64,000 bases of DNA from FEB-12 sp964503315 (GTDB taxonomy: Bacteria > Zixibacteria > MSB-5A5 > GN15 > FEB-12). The notes below the pieces were generated by a model. That model saw only the letters and a list, made by a program, of their open reading frames with translations. It ran no database searches and had not been told where the DNA came from. Shown here piece after piece: positions 56,628 to 64,000 of this stretch. Every line of letters starts with the position of its first letter. The stretch's first letter is position 1. Made by a program: the position numbers and the translations under genes. The stretch lies in NCBI GenBank assembly GCA_964503315.1, contig CAZCZL010000001.1, positions 248,001 to 312,000 of the forward strand, in the 5' to 3' direction.

Positions 56628-57926
56628 TCATTCGTAGCGCAGTGACTCGATTACATCCAGCCGCGCCGCTTTGCGCGCCGGATACAATCCGAAAACGATC
56701 CCAACCGTCGTTGACACTCCCACGGCCAATATGATCGAGTACATCGACACGATCGTCGGCCACCCGGCATAGAATGCGATAACGCGCGATATTAGCAAGC
56801 CGACCACAATGCCGACCGCGCACCCCAGCAAGCAGATCATGGTCGCTTCGATCAAAAACTGCCGCATCACATCGGCGCGCGTCGCGCCAACCGCTCGTCG
56901 CACGCCGATCTCGCGGGTACGTTCAAGCACCGTCGCCAGCATGATATTCATGATGCCGATCCCGCCCACCAGAAGCGATAGCCCGGCGATAGCCCCCATC
57001 ACGATATTGAATATCTGTTGGGTTTTCTGCGACTGACGAAGCAACGACTCCGGTACGACAATGTCGTAATCGGGAACATTGTAGTGCCGGCGTTGCAGGA
57101 TCCTCTCGACTAGCTTATTGACCGCGCCGACATCATCCAGATTTCGAACGCTGATGGTTAACTGATCCAATTCGGGAACCACGCCGATCTCCTGCTCTCC
57201 TTCATTGATGATCATCATTCCGGGAATACCGCTGGCCGGCGCCTGGCGATCAAACTTCTTCATGGCGGTATTCAACGGGATATAGATATCTTCATTGAAG
57301 TTCTTGAGTTCAAGTCCCTCGACCTTTCCGCGGCCGATGTACTTGTCCGCCATGATCCCGATCACCGTGAATTCCAGATCACCGATCCGGATGCTCTTGC
57401 CGATCGGGTTGTCGAATGCGAACAGATTTCTCTTTGTCATGGAACCGAGCACACAGACCTGGGCAAAATCGTCATTGTCGATGGCGGTGATAAAGCGCCC
57501 TATTTCGACCTCGATTGAAGAAGCCAGGACAAAATCAGGTGTGGTCGATACAATGCGCGCGGAGCTTTGATTCCCTCCGCTGCTGACCGTACTGAACGCC
57601 TCAAACCGCTGGGGCACGACGTGGGAGATCATATCCTTGAACTGCGCAATATTTTCGCCATCCGCAATGGATAGACCCTGAGACCGCTGGCTCCCTGATT
57701 CGGCCTCTGCCCGCTCATCCAGCATCTTGGAATTGACGATGATATTATTGATTCCCAGGATCGAGATCTGTTCCAACGCTTCCTGCTTGGCGCCCTCGCC
57801 GATCGACAACATAGCGATCACCGCGGCCACGCCGAAAATAACGCCGAGCATGGTGAGCGTGGTGCGAAGCTTGTGGGCGCCGAGTGATTCGAGCGAAACT
57901 TTGGCGATCTCGCGATAATCCATCAA
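56628..57926 (-). CDS. MacB-like ABC transporter permease (no ATPase domain)
   Basis: MacB/FtsX-type permease of 432 residues: cytoplasmic start YREIAKVSLESLGAHKLRTT, TM1 (LTMLGVIFGVAAVIAMLSIG), a large periplasmic domain of about 230 residues, and three C-terminal helices around IGIMNIMLATVLERTREIGV-RRAVGATRADVMRQF and ending in VFGLYPARKAARLDVIESLR. The ATP-binding domain found in MacB is absent and no separate ATPase gene is beside it, so it must be encoded elsewhere. It overlaps the adaptor gene upstream by 4 bases (ATGA). Confidence 0.91.
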   Translation of the reverse strand: MMDYREIAKVSLESLGAHKLRTTLTMLGVIFGVAAVIAMLSIGEGAKQEALEQISILGINNIIVNSKMLDERAEAESGSQRSQGLSIADGENIAQFKDMISHVVPQRFEAFSTVSSGGNQSSARIVSTTPDFVLASSIEVEIGRFITAIDNDDFAQVCVLGSMTKRNLFAFDNPIGKSIRIGDLEFTVIGIMADKYIGRGKVEGLELKNFNEDIYIPLNTAMKKFDRQAPASGIPGMMIINEGEQEIGVVPELDQLTISVRNLDDVGAVNKLVERILQRRHYNVPDYDIVVPESLLRQSQKTQQIFNIVMGAIAGLSLLVGGIGIMNIMLATVLERTREIGVRRAVGATRADVMRQFLIEATMICLLGCAVGIVVGLLISRVIAFYAGWPTIVSMYSIILAVGVSTTVGIVFGLYPARKAARLDVIESLRYE

Positions 57927-59182
57927 CGACCTCTGCCGCGACCCGGTCGCGGACCGGTCGGTTGCGAACCACCACCACTACTCCCCTGATTCATCTCCGG
58001 TTCAGTCGCTTTGTCGCCCGGCAGTGTCGCGCCGGCTTCGGGGTCCACCAGACAGATTGTCTCATTCCCTGTCAGTCCAGCAACAACCTCGATCTGCATA
58101 TCATTTTTCCGCCCCAATTCGACCCTTTGTTGTTTCTTGTTTTCTAGGTAGACGAATGTCTCGCCCCCCTTCTCAAAAACCGCCTCGAGCGGTACGTACA
58201 CGATGTTGTCCAGCTTCTCCTGGATTATTCTACATGAGGCAGACATTCCCGGCTTGAACATCTCATCGTGGTTGGCAATCGCGACCTCAACATCAAAGAC
58301 ATTCACTTTTGAGTTGTAGTCCTTCTTGCGTGCCAGCGTTCCCTTCTTGATGACCGTACCGTCATACACTTTCTCTGGCATGGCATCCAGTGTAACGACC
58401 ACTTTCTGGCCGGAATCAACCTTGGCGGCGTCAACCTCTGATACTGTCGCCTTGACGACCATTTCTGAAAGGTCGGGGAGATTGATGATCCCCTGTCCGG
58501 GCCACGGTGAGTCTCCCTCCTGCACTTTCCCCATTGAGCCCCCCTTCCAGATTTCCAGATAAACTACCATGCCGGGAATCGGGGCGATGATCGTTGTTTG
58601 CTCGAGCTCTTTGCGGGCGAGATTGGTTTTGTCTTCCGCCCGCTTCACCTCAAGTTCAGCCTTGGCCACGTCAGAACGGATCTGCTCGAGTTTCGCGTTG
58701 AAATTCAGCTTGGCTAGTTCAAGTTCGAGCTTGGCTTCCTCAGCCAATTTGGGGGCATCATGTTTTTTTTCGTCGTAGTTCCGTTCCGCTTTTTGGAGCT
58801 CAAGCGTCAGTTGCTTCTCCTGGATCGCCAACTCTTGCTTGGCTCGTTCCAGAGACGTCCGGTTGATCTTGAGCGAAGATTCATTGTCCGTGAGATCCGC
58901 CTGCTGCTGGGTAGCATCGAATCGGATAATCGGATCCCCCTTCTGCACCATGGAGCCTTCGGGAGCCAGCCAGGTTATTTGAAGCCCGCGAATGCGCGGC
59001 GCGGTCACCGAGAAAGCGCGCTTGGCATCGACCACTCCGGTCGCGCGCAGGGAGATCATAAACTCCCCTTTGCTCACTTTAGCTGTCGGAATATCGATCT
59101 TGGGTGCGAAGATAGCTTCGACCCCGTAATAGCCGCCCAGGATGACAACGAGAACGACTCCGATGAAGATATACCTTTTCAC
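57923..59182 (-). CDS. HlyD/MacA-type periplasmic adaptor
   Basis: Membrane fusion protein of 419 residues from GTG 59182. N-terminal anchor (YIFIGVVLVVILGGYYGVEA), lipoyl half-motifs around GVVDAKRAFSVTAPRIRG and IIAPIPGMVVYLEIWKGG, a long coiled coil between them (about 95-190), and the beta-barrel (DSGQKVVVTLDAMPEKVYDG). The C-terminal ~35 residues are a Gly/Ser/Pro/Arg tail. It links the permease and the TolC protein encoded after it. A TTGAGC-N17-TATATG promoter is predicted at 59254-59282. Confidence 0.92.
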   Translation of the reverse strand: MKRYIFIGVVLVVILGGYYGVEAIFAPKIDIPTAKVSKGEFMISLRATGVVDAKRAFSVTAPRIRGLQITWLAPEGSMVQKGDPIIRFDATQQQADLTDNESSLKINRTSLERAKQELAIQEKQLTLELQKAERNYDEKKHDAPKLAEEAKLELELAKLNFNAKLEQIRSDVAKAELEVKRAEDKTNLARKELEQTTIIAPIPGMVVYLEIWKGGSMGKVQEGDSPWPGQGIINLPDLSEMVVKATVSEVDAAKVDSGQKVVVTLDAMPEKVYDGTVIKKGTLARKKDYNSKVNVFDVEVAIANHDEMFKPGMSASCRIIQEKLDNIVYVPLEAVFEKGGETFVYLENKKQQRVELGRKNDMQIEVVAGLTGNETICLVDPEAGATLPGDKATEPEMNQGSSGGGSQPTGPRPGRGRGR

Positions 59183-59253
59183 ACACTTCCCTTCCTGTCC
59201 ATTCGAGACGGATTCGCGCGGCCTGTCGAGGCAAAGACCAATTGCCGGCGTAA

Positions 59254-59282
59254 CATATAGTGTACGCTCACGCGGGGCTCAA
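59254..59282 (-). promoter_or_regulatory. Promoter of the efflux operon
   Basis: Minus strand TTGAGC (59282-59277), 17 bases, TATATG (59259-59254). Start near 59247, about 65 bases before the GTG at 59182. Confidence 0.48.
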
Positions 59283-59290
59283 GTTGCAGG

Positions 59291-60172
59291 TCAGTCCAGT
59301 TTCCAGCGACGGTGCGTCCACATCCACTGGTCCGGGTAGGCCCGTATTCCGCGCTCCAAAAAGCGGGCATACGCCATTAACATTGTCTCAATATCCCGTT
59401 CTTCGTCACCACTCTTGGGCGGGTAGATCGGTTCGCCCGGCATCAAGACGTGACGATCGTAGCTCTCACGGCGCAGCAGGAACGGCAGAAGTGGCGCGTT
59501 GGCCCGAATCGCGAACAGCGCAGGACCTTTTGCCCACGCCGCCGGGCGACCGAAGAAATCTATCCTCAAACTCCCTCCCGGCGCATGCTGATCCGCGACA
59601 ATTCCCGTGATATGGTTGGCTTTGAGCGCCTTAAAGACCTGCCGTGCGGCTGTCGCCAAGGGAATCAGCCCAACCCCCATCTCGCGGCGGAATCCCAGCA
59701 GCAAATCGTCAACCTTTGCATTGTGCTGCCTCCCTACAAGAAAATCCATCGGATACCCCATCGCCGCCCCCCAGGCTCCCAGCAGCTCCCAATTGCCAAA
59801 ATGGGCCGTCAGAATGATCCCCCCATTCCCTTCAGCATACGTCTTCTTGAGAATCTCTTCCCCCGGCCCGGTGACAATGCGCCGTACGCCGTCCAACTTA
59901 AGTTGCTTGAATCGTGAGAATTCGATCAATGTAAGCGCGATGTTCTCGAAAACGCGCCGGTTAATCGCCACCAACTGGTCATCCGAATACTCATCCCCCA
60001 ATGCTTTCTTGAGATTGTCGAACGACACCGCCCGGCGTTTCCCGAGGACCCGATACATCAATTTGCCGAGCCGTATCCCCATCCGATGGGCCGCGGCTTC
60101 GTCCAAACGCTGGGCGAACTTCATCGCCCCGAGGGTTGCCAAATACTCTATCTGGTGGCTTAGCGACGCCAA
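59291..60172 (-). CDS. Lipid A biosynthesis acyltransferase (LpxL/HtrB family)
   Basis: Lysophospholipid-type acyltransferase of 293 residues. TAHFGNWELLGAWGAAMGYP holds the H-x4-D/E catalytic motif, and the later VADQHAPGGSLRIDFFGRPA and MPGEPIYPPKSGDEERDIET match LpxL/LpxM enzymes that add secondary acyl chains to lipid A. The end YPDQWMWTHRRWK is the family signature. The N-terminal membrane anchor helix of E. coli LpxL is weak here. It overlaps the upstream gluzincin peptidase gene by 13 bases. Confidence 0.9.
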   Translation of the reverse strand: MASLSHQIEYLATLGAMKFAQRLDEAAAHRMGIRLGKLMYRVLGKRRAVSFDNLKKALGDEYSDDQLVAINRRVFENIALTLIEFSRFKQLKLDGVRRIVTGPGEEILKKTYAEGNGGIILTAHFGNWELLGAWGAAMGYPMDFLVGRQHNAKVDDLLLGFRREMGVGLIPLATAARQVFKALKANHITGIVADQHAPGGSLRIDFFGRPAAWAKGPALFAIRANAPLLPFLLRRESYDRHVLMPGEPIYPPKSGDEERDIETMLMAYARFLERGIRAYPDQWMWTHRRWKLD

Positions 60173-61134
60173 GGTTCGTCATCCTCATCCGGATCGGTTT
60201 CTTCCGCTCGGCCCTTGCCGTACTGGAAGTCGGTGGATTCGAGTCTCTCCTGCTCTTCCCACTTCTTGTAATACTGCCGTCGGCGTCGGTATTTGAGAAA
60301 TCCCCCCACCACAACCACGATCGCGAGAAATATCCAGAGCCAGAACGTGTCCATCAGAAAACTCACCAGGTTATAACGCTGTGTCAGATACTCGTGAAAC
60401 TCTTTTTCAAATGCCTCTTCGGTCGAGCCGGTCGAGTGCATCAATGCGCTGTCGAGCGGTTGACCTGAAGCGATACCATCGAGCAGGATAGTAAGCGCCT
60501 CGAGGCCGTACTGGTCAACGAAATACTTAACCGCCAGATACGACTGCGAATACGCCACTTCCGCCTTGCCGGAGTTGAATCGATTGACCCGATCGATCTC
60601 CGAGAGCGGAATGAACTGACGAAAGACCGCTGCCTTGCTCATCGCCAGGTTCTGCGACCACCCCCACTCCGCCGCCACATACATGGCGATCCCTTCGTCG
60701 AGCCATCGTGGGGCCTCGCGAATTCCCAGCCTATCCGCCAGCGCCAGATGCGCATACTCGTGGGCGATCAACTCCGGCAGAGACTTCTGGATCACAAACC
60801 GGTCCGGCGACTTGATCACCATGCGCCCTTTATACGGCAACGCCGCGGCGGCCCCCCAGTCCGGGAACTTCCCTCCGATCAACTGTGCGAATCTGTCGGC
60901 ATCGTCAACCACATACAGTTCTGGACGGTAGTCGAGGGTGTCCCGGAGTAGCCGTGCCAGTTTGTCGCGGGCGATAGTCAGCGAAGAATCAACCTGGGCC
61001 AGATGGGTTGGGTTATCCAGATAGATGGTGGCGAACCGATGTTGAGCAGTGGGTTGGAGATTATCCTCCGCCGCCAGGGGTGGCCAGAGACACATCCAGG
61101 CAAAACAAATGAGCACCACTTTCCGCACAGACAT
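60160..61134 (-). CDS. Peptidase MA-like gluzincin with C-terminal membrane anchor
   Basis: Metallopeptidase of 324 residues. A signal peptide or anchor (RKVVLICFAWMCLWPPLAAE), then LIAHEYAHLALADRLG with the zinc H-E-x-x-H and EAPRWLDEGIAMYVAAEWGW with the third ligand Glu. A membrane helix (VSFLMDTFWLWIFLAIVVVV) near residue 260 anchors a short charged cytoplasmic tail. Peptidase MA family members act on envelope proteins; the substrate is not known. A TATTAT box ends 6 bases before the ATG, so the predicted transcript begins at the start codon. Confidence 0.86.
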   Translation of the reverse strand: MSVRKVVLICFAWMCLWPPLAAEDNLQPTAQHRFATIYLDNPTHLAQVDSSLTIARDKLARLLRDTLDYRPELYVVDDADRFAQLIGGKFPDWGAAAALPYKGRMVIKSPDRFVIQKSLPELIAHEYAHLALADRLGIREAPRWLDEGIAMYVAAEWGWSQNLAMSKAAVFRQFIPLSEIDRVNRFNSGKAEVAYSQSYLAVKYFVDQYGLEALTILLDGIASGQPLDSALMHSTGSTEEAFEKEFHEYLTQRYNLVSFLMDTFWLWIFLAIVVVVGGFLKYRRRRQYYKKWEEQERLESTDFQYGKGRAEETDPDEDDEPWRR

Positions 61135-61140
61135 AAGCCT

Positions 61141-61146
61141 ATAATA
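61141..61146 (-). promoter_or_regulatory. -10 box of the gluzincin gene, predicted leaderless
   Basis: TATTAT on the minus strand (61146-61141) is followed by 6 bases and the ATG at 61134, the spacing that places the transcription start on the A of the start codon. The -35 (TTGTGC, 16 bases upstream) is weak. Confidence 0.45.
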
Positions 61147-61223
61147 GCCATTTGGCTGGGCCGCACAAGCGATGTTACATGGACTTCCGTCCCTTCACTT
61201 TGTGAATACTTTCTCAATACCAA

Positions 61224-61252
61224 TTGACAAGTCCGTCGCCAGTGACTACTTT
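61224..61252 (+). promoter_or_regulatory. Sigma-70-type promoter of the rubrerythrin gene
   Basis: TTGACA (61224-61229), 17 bases, TACTTT (61247-61252). The motif ACTTTGTGA occurs at 61197-61205 and again at 61248-61256 over the -10 box, possibly two sites for a regulator. The ATG at 61290 is about 31 bases past the predicted start. Confidence 0.58.
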
Positions 61253-61289
61253 GTGAGACAAAACTAATCTGCAATTCAGGAGCTGGGCT

Positions 61290-61784
61290 ATGGAGATTTT
61301 TGAATACGCGATGAAAATGGAGATGGATGGCCGCATGTTCTATATCGAGCACGCCAACAAGGCTACTTCTCCCGAACTCAAGCGCATCCTGCTTGAGCTG
61401 GCTGACGACGAACAGAAGCACTATAATATCTTTAAGGCTCTTAAGGACGGCCACTTCGCCGAGTACAAAGAGGCGGAGAAGACCACTATTCTTGCGACGG
61501 TCAAGAATGTATTCGAGGCCCTGCGAGCCGAGCACAAGGACTATTCATTCCCCCCAGACGCACGGCAGATTTGGGAGCATGCTCGTGAGGTAGAGAAAAA
61601 GGCGGAAGCATTCTACCGTGAAAAAGCCAAGGAAGTTACCAAGCCGGAGCAGTCGGCTATTTTGCATAAGATCGCGGATGAAGAGCACCGTCACTGGGTG
61701 ACGATGGACAATGTCATTCATTTCCTCGATCGCCCGAAACAGTGGCTGGAAAACGCCGAGTGGTCCAATATCGACGAATACTAG
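61290..61784 (+). CDS. Rubrerythrin/ferritin-like diiron protein
   Basis: Ferritin-like four-helix protein of 164 residues with two E-x2-H type metal sites: KMEMDGRMFYIEHANKA and ELADDEQKHYNIFKAL, then EVEKKAEAFYREKAKEV and KIADEEHRHWVTMDNVIHFL. The rubredoxin domain of classic rubrerythrin is absent, so electron donation must come from another protein. It would reduce peroxide or store iron. The last ~20 residues are acidic and polar. It has its own promoter and terminator. Confidence 0.9.
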   Translation: MEIFEYAMKMEMDGRMFYIEHANKATSPELKRILLELADDEQKHYNIFKALKDGHFAEYKEAEKTTILATVKNVFEALRAEHKDYSFPPDARQIWEHAREVEKKAEAFYREKAKEVTKPEQSAILHKIADEEHRHWVTMDNVIHFLDRPKQWLENAEWSNIDEY

Positions 61785-61814
61785 GCTGTTCTGCGCATAG
61801 GCAAGTTCATCTGG

Positions 61815-61840
61815 CGGCGACCCTGTAGGGTCGCCGTTTT
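61815..61840 (+). terminator. Intrinsic terminator after the rubrerythrin gene
   Basis: Perfect 9-bp stem CGGCGACCC/GGGTCGCCG (61815-61823, 61828-61836), TGTA loop, then T4. It lies 30 bases after the stop. Confidence 0.85.
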
Positions 61841-61959
61841 GTTGTCACACGGCCACCTTTTGCCGGGAATGTAGACCAAACGTGTCCCCAAATCGGGAAA
61901 ATCGTGAACCCAAATGCACAAAAATTGGTGTATTTTACCATTGTCGGGGAATATGGAAC

Positions 61960-61978
61960 GCGTGTGATCAACACACGC
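61960..61978. repeat. Inverted repeat upstream of the PEP-CTERM gene promoter
   Basis: Arms GCGTGTG (61960-61966) and CACACGC (61972-61978) with a 5-base centre, about 50-70 bases upstream of the sigma-54 promoter at 62028. It could be an activator site; position is the only evidence. Confidence 0.4.
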
Positions 61979-62027
61979 AAGGACTAACCCGTTGTTGGAC
62001 AATTGCCGATCGAAGTAGTTTGGGGGC

Positions 62028-62043
62028 GGGCACTAAAATTGCT
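62028..62043 (+). promoter_or_regulatory. Sigma-54 (-24/-12) promoter of the PEP-CTERM gene
   Basis: GGGCACTAAAATTGCT matches the consensus TGGCACG-N4-TTGCA at nearly all positions, with GG (62029-62030) and GC (62041-62042) 10 bases apart. Start predicted near 62054, about 50 bases before the TTG at 62105. PEP-CTERM genes of exosortase systems are often sigma-54 dependent. Confidence 0.78.
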
Positions 62044-62104
62044 CTTAATCGCTTGTTCTGTAGAATCTTCAACCTCTAAACAAGAGCAATCGGAGGAAAT
62101 ACCC

Positions 62105-62773
62105 TTGCTCAAATGGCTTAAGATTCTGATTCTCTCCGCCTGTCTTATGGCAGTGGCGGGAAGCAGCATGGCGTTGCCGCAGGTCAACCAGTGGATCTCC
62201 TACAACCATGGCGTGGCATGGGATTACGACAATTACGTATACGATTACGTGTCAAATGTCGATTTCTATACTGCCGGCAGCTTTGGTCTGGGCTTCCTGG
62301 ATGGCTACACAATCGGCACCCAGTCTGGTCTCGACCACAGCATGAGCTGGTCTCACACTCTCCCCGGGGACCTCTCGGTTCCTCCGGGAACAATCGAGAG
62401 AGCTCTCCTCTGGATCGACGGTTCACGGATCGACGACAATGACAACTGGGTTAGCTTCCAGGGTGTCTTCCAGTGGGGCGGTCTAAATTCGCAGGATGGA
62501 CCATGGTGGGATTTCCTGGGGTTGCTTGGCGACAACACCCTGGTTAACCTCACTGATGTCAACATCCCCGGATTCTGGAACCAGGGCTCGCTTGATGTTT
62601 CGATTACGGCCGGTGAACGGAGCCTTCGCATCAACAGTGCGTCCCTGGCTCTGAGCTACACCGCGGGTCCGGGATCCAACCCGACCACACCTGGCGTGCC
62701 GGAACCGGCTACCATGGTGTTGTTCGGTCTTGGCCTGGTGGGTGCGGGTATCGCACGCCGTTTTCAGAAGTAA
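62105..62773 (+). CDS. PEP-CTERM sorting-domain exported protein
   Basis: Secreted protein of 222 residues, starting at TTG 62105 because GGAGG lies 9 bases upstream and a start elsewhere would disrupt the signal peptide (KWLKILILSACLMAVAGSSM). The mature part is beta-rich and aromatic, with no domain I can name. The C-terminus is a textbook PEP-CTERM tail: VPEPATMVLFGLGLVGAGIA then RRFQK, recognised and cleaved by an exosortase. The protein is destined for the surface or extracellular matrix. The exosortase genes are outside the window. A terminator follows inside the convergent nth end. Confidence 0.88.
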   Translation: MLKWLKILILSACLMAVAGSSMALPQVNQWISYNHGVAWDYDNYVYDYVSNVDFYTAGSFGLGFLDGYTIGTQSGLDHSMSWSHTLPGDLSVPPGTIERALLWIDGSRIDDNDNWVSFQGVFQWGGLNSQDGPWWDFLGLLGDNTLVNLTDVNIPGFWNQGSLDVSITAGERSLRINSASLALSYTAGPGSNPTTPGVPEPATMVLFGLGLVGAGIARRFQK

Positions 62774-62798
62774 GACCTCTCAGAACAGGCAAGATGAG

Positions 62799-62835
62799 GC
62801 AGGTGATCGCTTTCGCGGTCACCTGCTATTTTTTT
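62799..62835 (+). terminator. Intrinsic terminator after the PEP-CTERM gene
   Basis: A 12-bp stem with one G-U pair (62799-62810 with 62815-62826), TTTC loop, then TATTTTTTT. The T run lies within the 3' end of the convergent nth gene. Confidence 0.8.
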
Positions 62836-63500
62836 GCGGAAAATCGTCCGGCGCTGGGACAAAATCGACGGATCACGCACTCCCCGCACTTCGGTCCTCG
62901 TGCGATGCAGGTGCTCCGTCCATGCAGAATCAGAAGGTGAGAAAAGTCTATCCAGTCCGCCTTCGGTATCAATTCCATCAGGTCTCTTTCGATCCGCTCG
63001 GGCGAGCGTTTTGAACTGAATCCAAGTCGAACGCTCAACCGGGCGACATGCGTGTCGACCACCACTCCCTCAGCCAAGCCGTAGCCAGCCCCCAACACGA
63101 CCGAAGCGGTCTTGCGCCCTACGCCGCGAAGCCGAATCAATTCCTCCAATGTGCGGGGAACTTCCCCCCCGAAATCCTCTATCAACTGCCGGGCGCTCTC
63201 GTTGATCGCCCGCGCTTTTGAAGGAGCCAGGCCGACTGAAGCGATTTCTTCCTGGATCTCGGACACCTGTGCTTCTGCAAATGACTTGAGACTGGGGAAT
63301 CGATGAAACAGCCTCGGTGTCACCATATTGACCCGGACATCCGTCGACTGGGCCGAAAGAATAACCGCAAAGAGAAGTTGATAGATACTGTCGTATTGAA
63401 GCGCCGTTTTGGGGGCCGGGTATTGTTTCTTGAGCAAACTGACAATAGTCGCCGACCGCTTTCTCCGTGATTCTTTGGATTCGCGCGGCATCTGATTCAC
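62826..63500 (-). CDS. nth: Endonuclease III
   Basis: DNA glycosylase/AP-lyase of 224 residues. The helix-hairpin-helix ELIRLRGVGRKTASVVLGAG carries the catalytic Lys, and VVDTHVARLSVRLGFSS the catalytic Asp. The C-terminal [4Fe-4S] motif is C-x6-C-x2-C-x5-C in TCIARGPKCGECVIRRFC. It removes oxidised pyrimidines. The GTG start at 63500 overlaps the prmC stop by 4 bases (GTGA); an ATG three codons in is an alternative. Confidence 0.94.
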   Translation of the reverse strand: MNQMPRESKESRRKRSATIVSLLKKQYPAPKTALQYDSIYQLLFAVILSAQSTDVRVNMVTPRLFHRFPSLKSFAEAQVSEIQEEIASVGLAPSKARAINESARQLIEDFGGEVPRTLEELIRLRGVGRKTASVVLGAGYGLAEGVVVDTHVARLSVRLGFSSKRSPERIERDLMELIPKADWIDFSHLLILHGRSTCIARGPKCGECVIRRFCPSAGRFSAKK

Positions 63501-64000
63501 TCGCAGGCGAGAATAACCACCCGGTCCAGATTGGCCAGATCCTTGAGAATGGAGATCGAACTGTACCGTGAATCACTGTTGGTCAGTGCCGCCACTTTCT
63601 CTGCCTGGTCATGTCCTATTTCAAACATGATCCGTCCGCCGGGCGCCAGGTAGGATGGCGCGATCTTGACGAGTTCCTTGATGACATCCATTCCCTCGCC
63701 CCCCGAGGTCAGCGATATCTTCGGATCAGCCAGAACTTCCGGTGGCAATGTCGCGTACTCATGCTCCGCTATATAGGGAGGATTCGACAGGATCAGGTCA
63801 AACCTCTCATCCGGTCGCACGGCGGAAAAGAGATCAGATACGCGGAATTCGATTCGACCATTCAATTGGTATCGTTCGGCATTCTGTTTGGCCACGGCGA
63901 TCGCCTCGGGAGAGATGTCGAGCGCTACATACTGCCCGATTTTCAGTTCGCTCGCTACCGTCAGGGAGATCACGCCAGAGCCAACGCCCACATCGAGTAT
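63497..64000 (-). CDS. prmC: Release factor glutamine methyltransferase (partial, runs off the right edge)
   Basis: C-terminal 167 residues of PrmC/HemK, which methylates the Gln of the GGQ loop in RF1 and RF2. The frame is open to the window end, where it reads ILDVGVGSGVISLTVASELK (SAM motif I). The diagnostic DLILSNPPYIAEHE contains NPPY, the glutamine site, and the typical end PGGRIMFEIGHDQAEKVAAL follows. The N-terminal PrmC domain is outside the window. nth overlaps its stop by 4 bases. Confidence 0.93.
   Translation of the reverse strand: MLDVGVGSGVISLTVASELKIGQYVALDISPEAIAVAKQNAERYQLNGRIEFRVSDLFSAVRPDERFDLILSNPPYIAEHEYATLPPEVLADPKISLTSGGEGMDVIKELVKIAPSYLAPGGRIMFEIGHDQAEKVAALTNSDSRYSSISILKDLANLDRVVILACE

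Noticed and set aside
1..64000. tRNA, rRNA, CRISPR arrays, phage genes or complete insertion sequences
   Set aside because: None seen by eye on either strand; isolated GTTCGA words occur only inside coding sequence.

Overview
The window reads as bacterial chromosome from a diderm with lipopolysaccharide, probably an uncultivated lineage of the FCB type. Supporting features are the ADP-heptose and lipid A genes, TolC and HlyD-type efflux, several predicted outer-membrane barrels, a seven-bladed SBBP propeller ending in a dockerin, a lamin-tail protein with a FlgD-like Ig end, and a PEP-CTERM protein. A candidate phylum such as Zixibacteria is my guess from style only; no rRNA or other phylogenetic marker is present to prove it. 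Genes are densely packed, many overlap by 1-23 bases, and GTG and TTG starts are common. I found no tRNA, rRNA, CRISPR, phage or complete insertion sequence.

Layout. 1-3.0 kb: anti-sigma/ECF sigma pair, holA and an RNase H-like orphan. 3.2-8.3 kb: a secreted SBBP-dockerin protein, then two type IV pilin-like genes, each with its own sigma-54 promoter, beside an NtrC-type response regulator. 8.5-14.9 kb: DUF169/UroD-like/free-Met-sulfoxide reductase operon, dienelactone hydrolase, MscL with a fused zinc ribbon, a VOC protein, an OmpA lipoprotein and NDH-2. 14.9-15.5 kb: a gene-free stretch that looks like a structured RNA with its own promoter and terminator, bounded by a 15-bp inverted repeat. 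15.5-19.2 kb: two glycosyltransferases and a Cas4/AddB-like nuclease. 19.3-28.2 kb: TPR protein, rsmE, a SET-domain methyltransferase, two secreted amidases, an RraB-like protein and dGTPase. 28.2-35.9 kb: three exported or outer-membrane proteins, a sigma-54 activator and RNase R in one operon. 36-43.9 kb: a fused ECF-type ATPase, then gcvPB, a thioredoxin-like selenoprotein, two zinc-ribbon/DUF2007 proteins, gcvPA, gcvH and accC. 44.1-46.3 kb: thioesterase, DUF134 regulator, NifX-like protein and ZIP transporter around a perfectly palindromic divergent promoter. 46.4-53.4 kb: PD40 propeller protein, pilT, accB, pepP, a TPR protein and split heptose genes. 53.5-61.1 kb: DUF3467, heptosyltransferase, tripartite efflux genes, lipid A acyltransferase and a gluzincin peptidase. 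61.3-64 kb: rubrerythrin, a PEP-CTERM protein with a sigma-54 promoter, nth and prmC (cut by the window end).

How it fits together. Envelope building (heptose, lipid A, efflux, barrels, pili) and central metabolism (glycine cleavage, acetyl-CoA carboxylase) dominate. Sigma-54 is a recurring theme: two enhancer-binding proteins and three good -24/-12 promoters, all in front of exported surface proteins. The most unusual single item is the in-frame TGA of the thioredoxin-like gene near 39.67 kb. It sits exactly at the first active-site Cys position and is followed by a GGUC-loop stem of the bacterial SECIS type, so this gene should be annotated as one selenoprotein and not two fragments. A second theme is -10 boxes placed 6-10 bp before start codons (holA, rnr, the heptose kinase and the peptidase), which suggests leaderless mRNAs.
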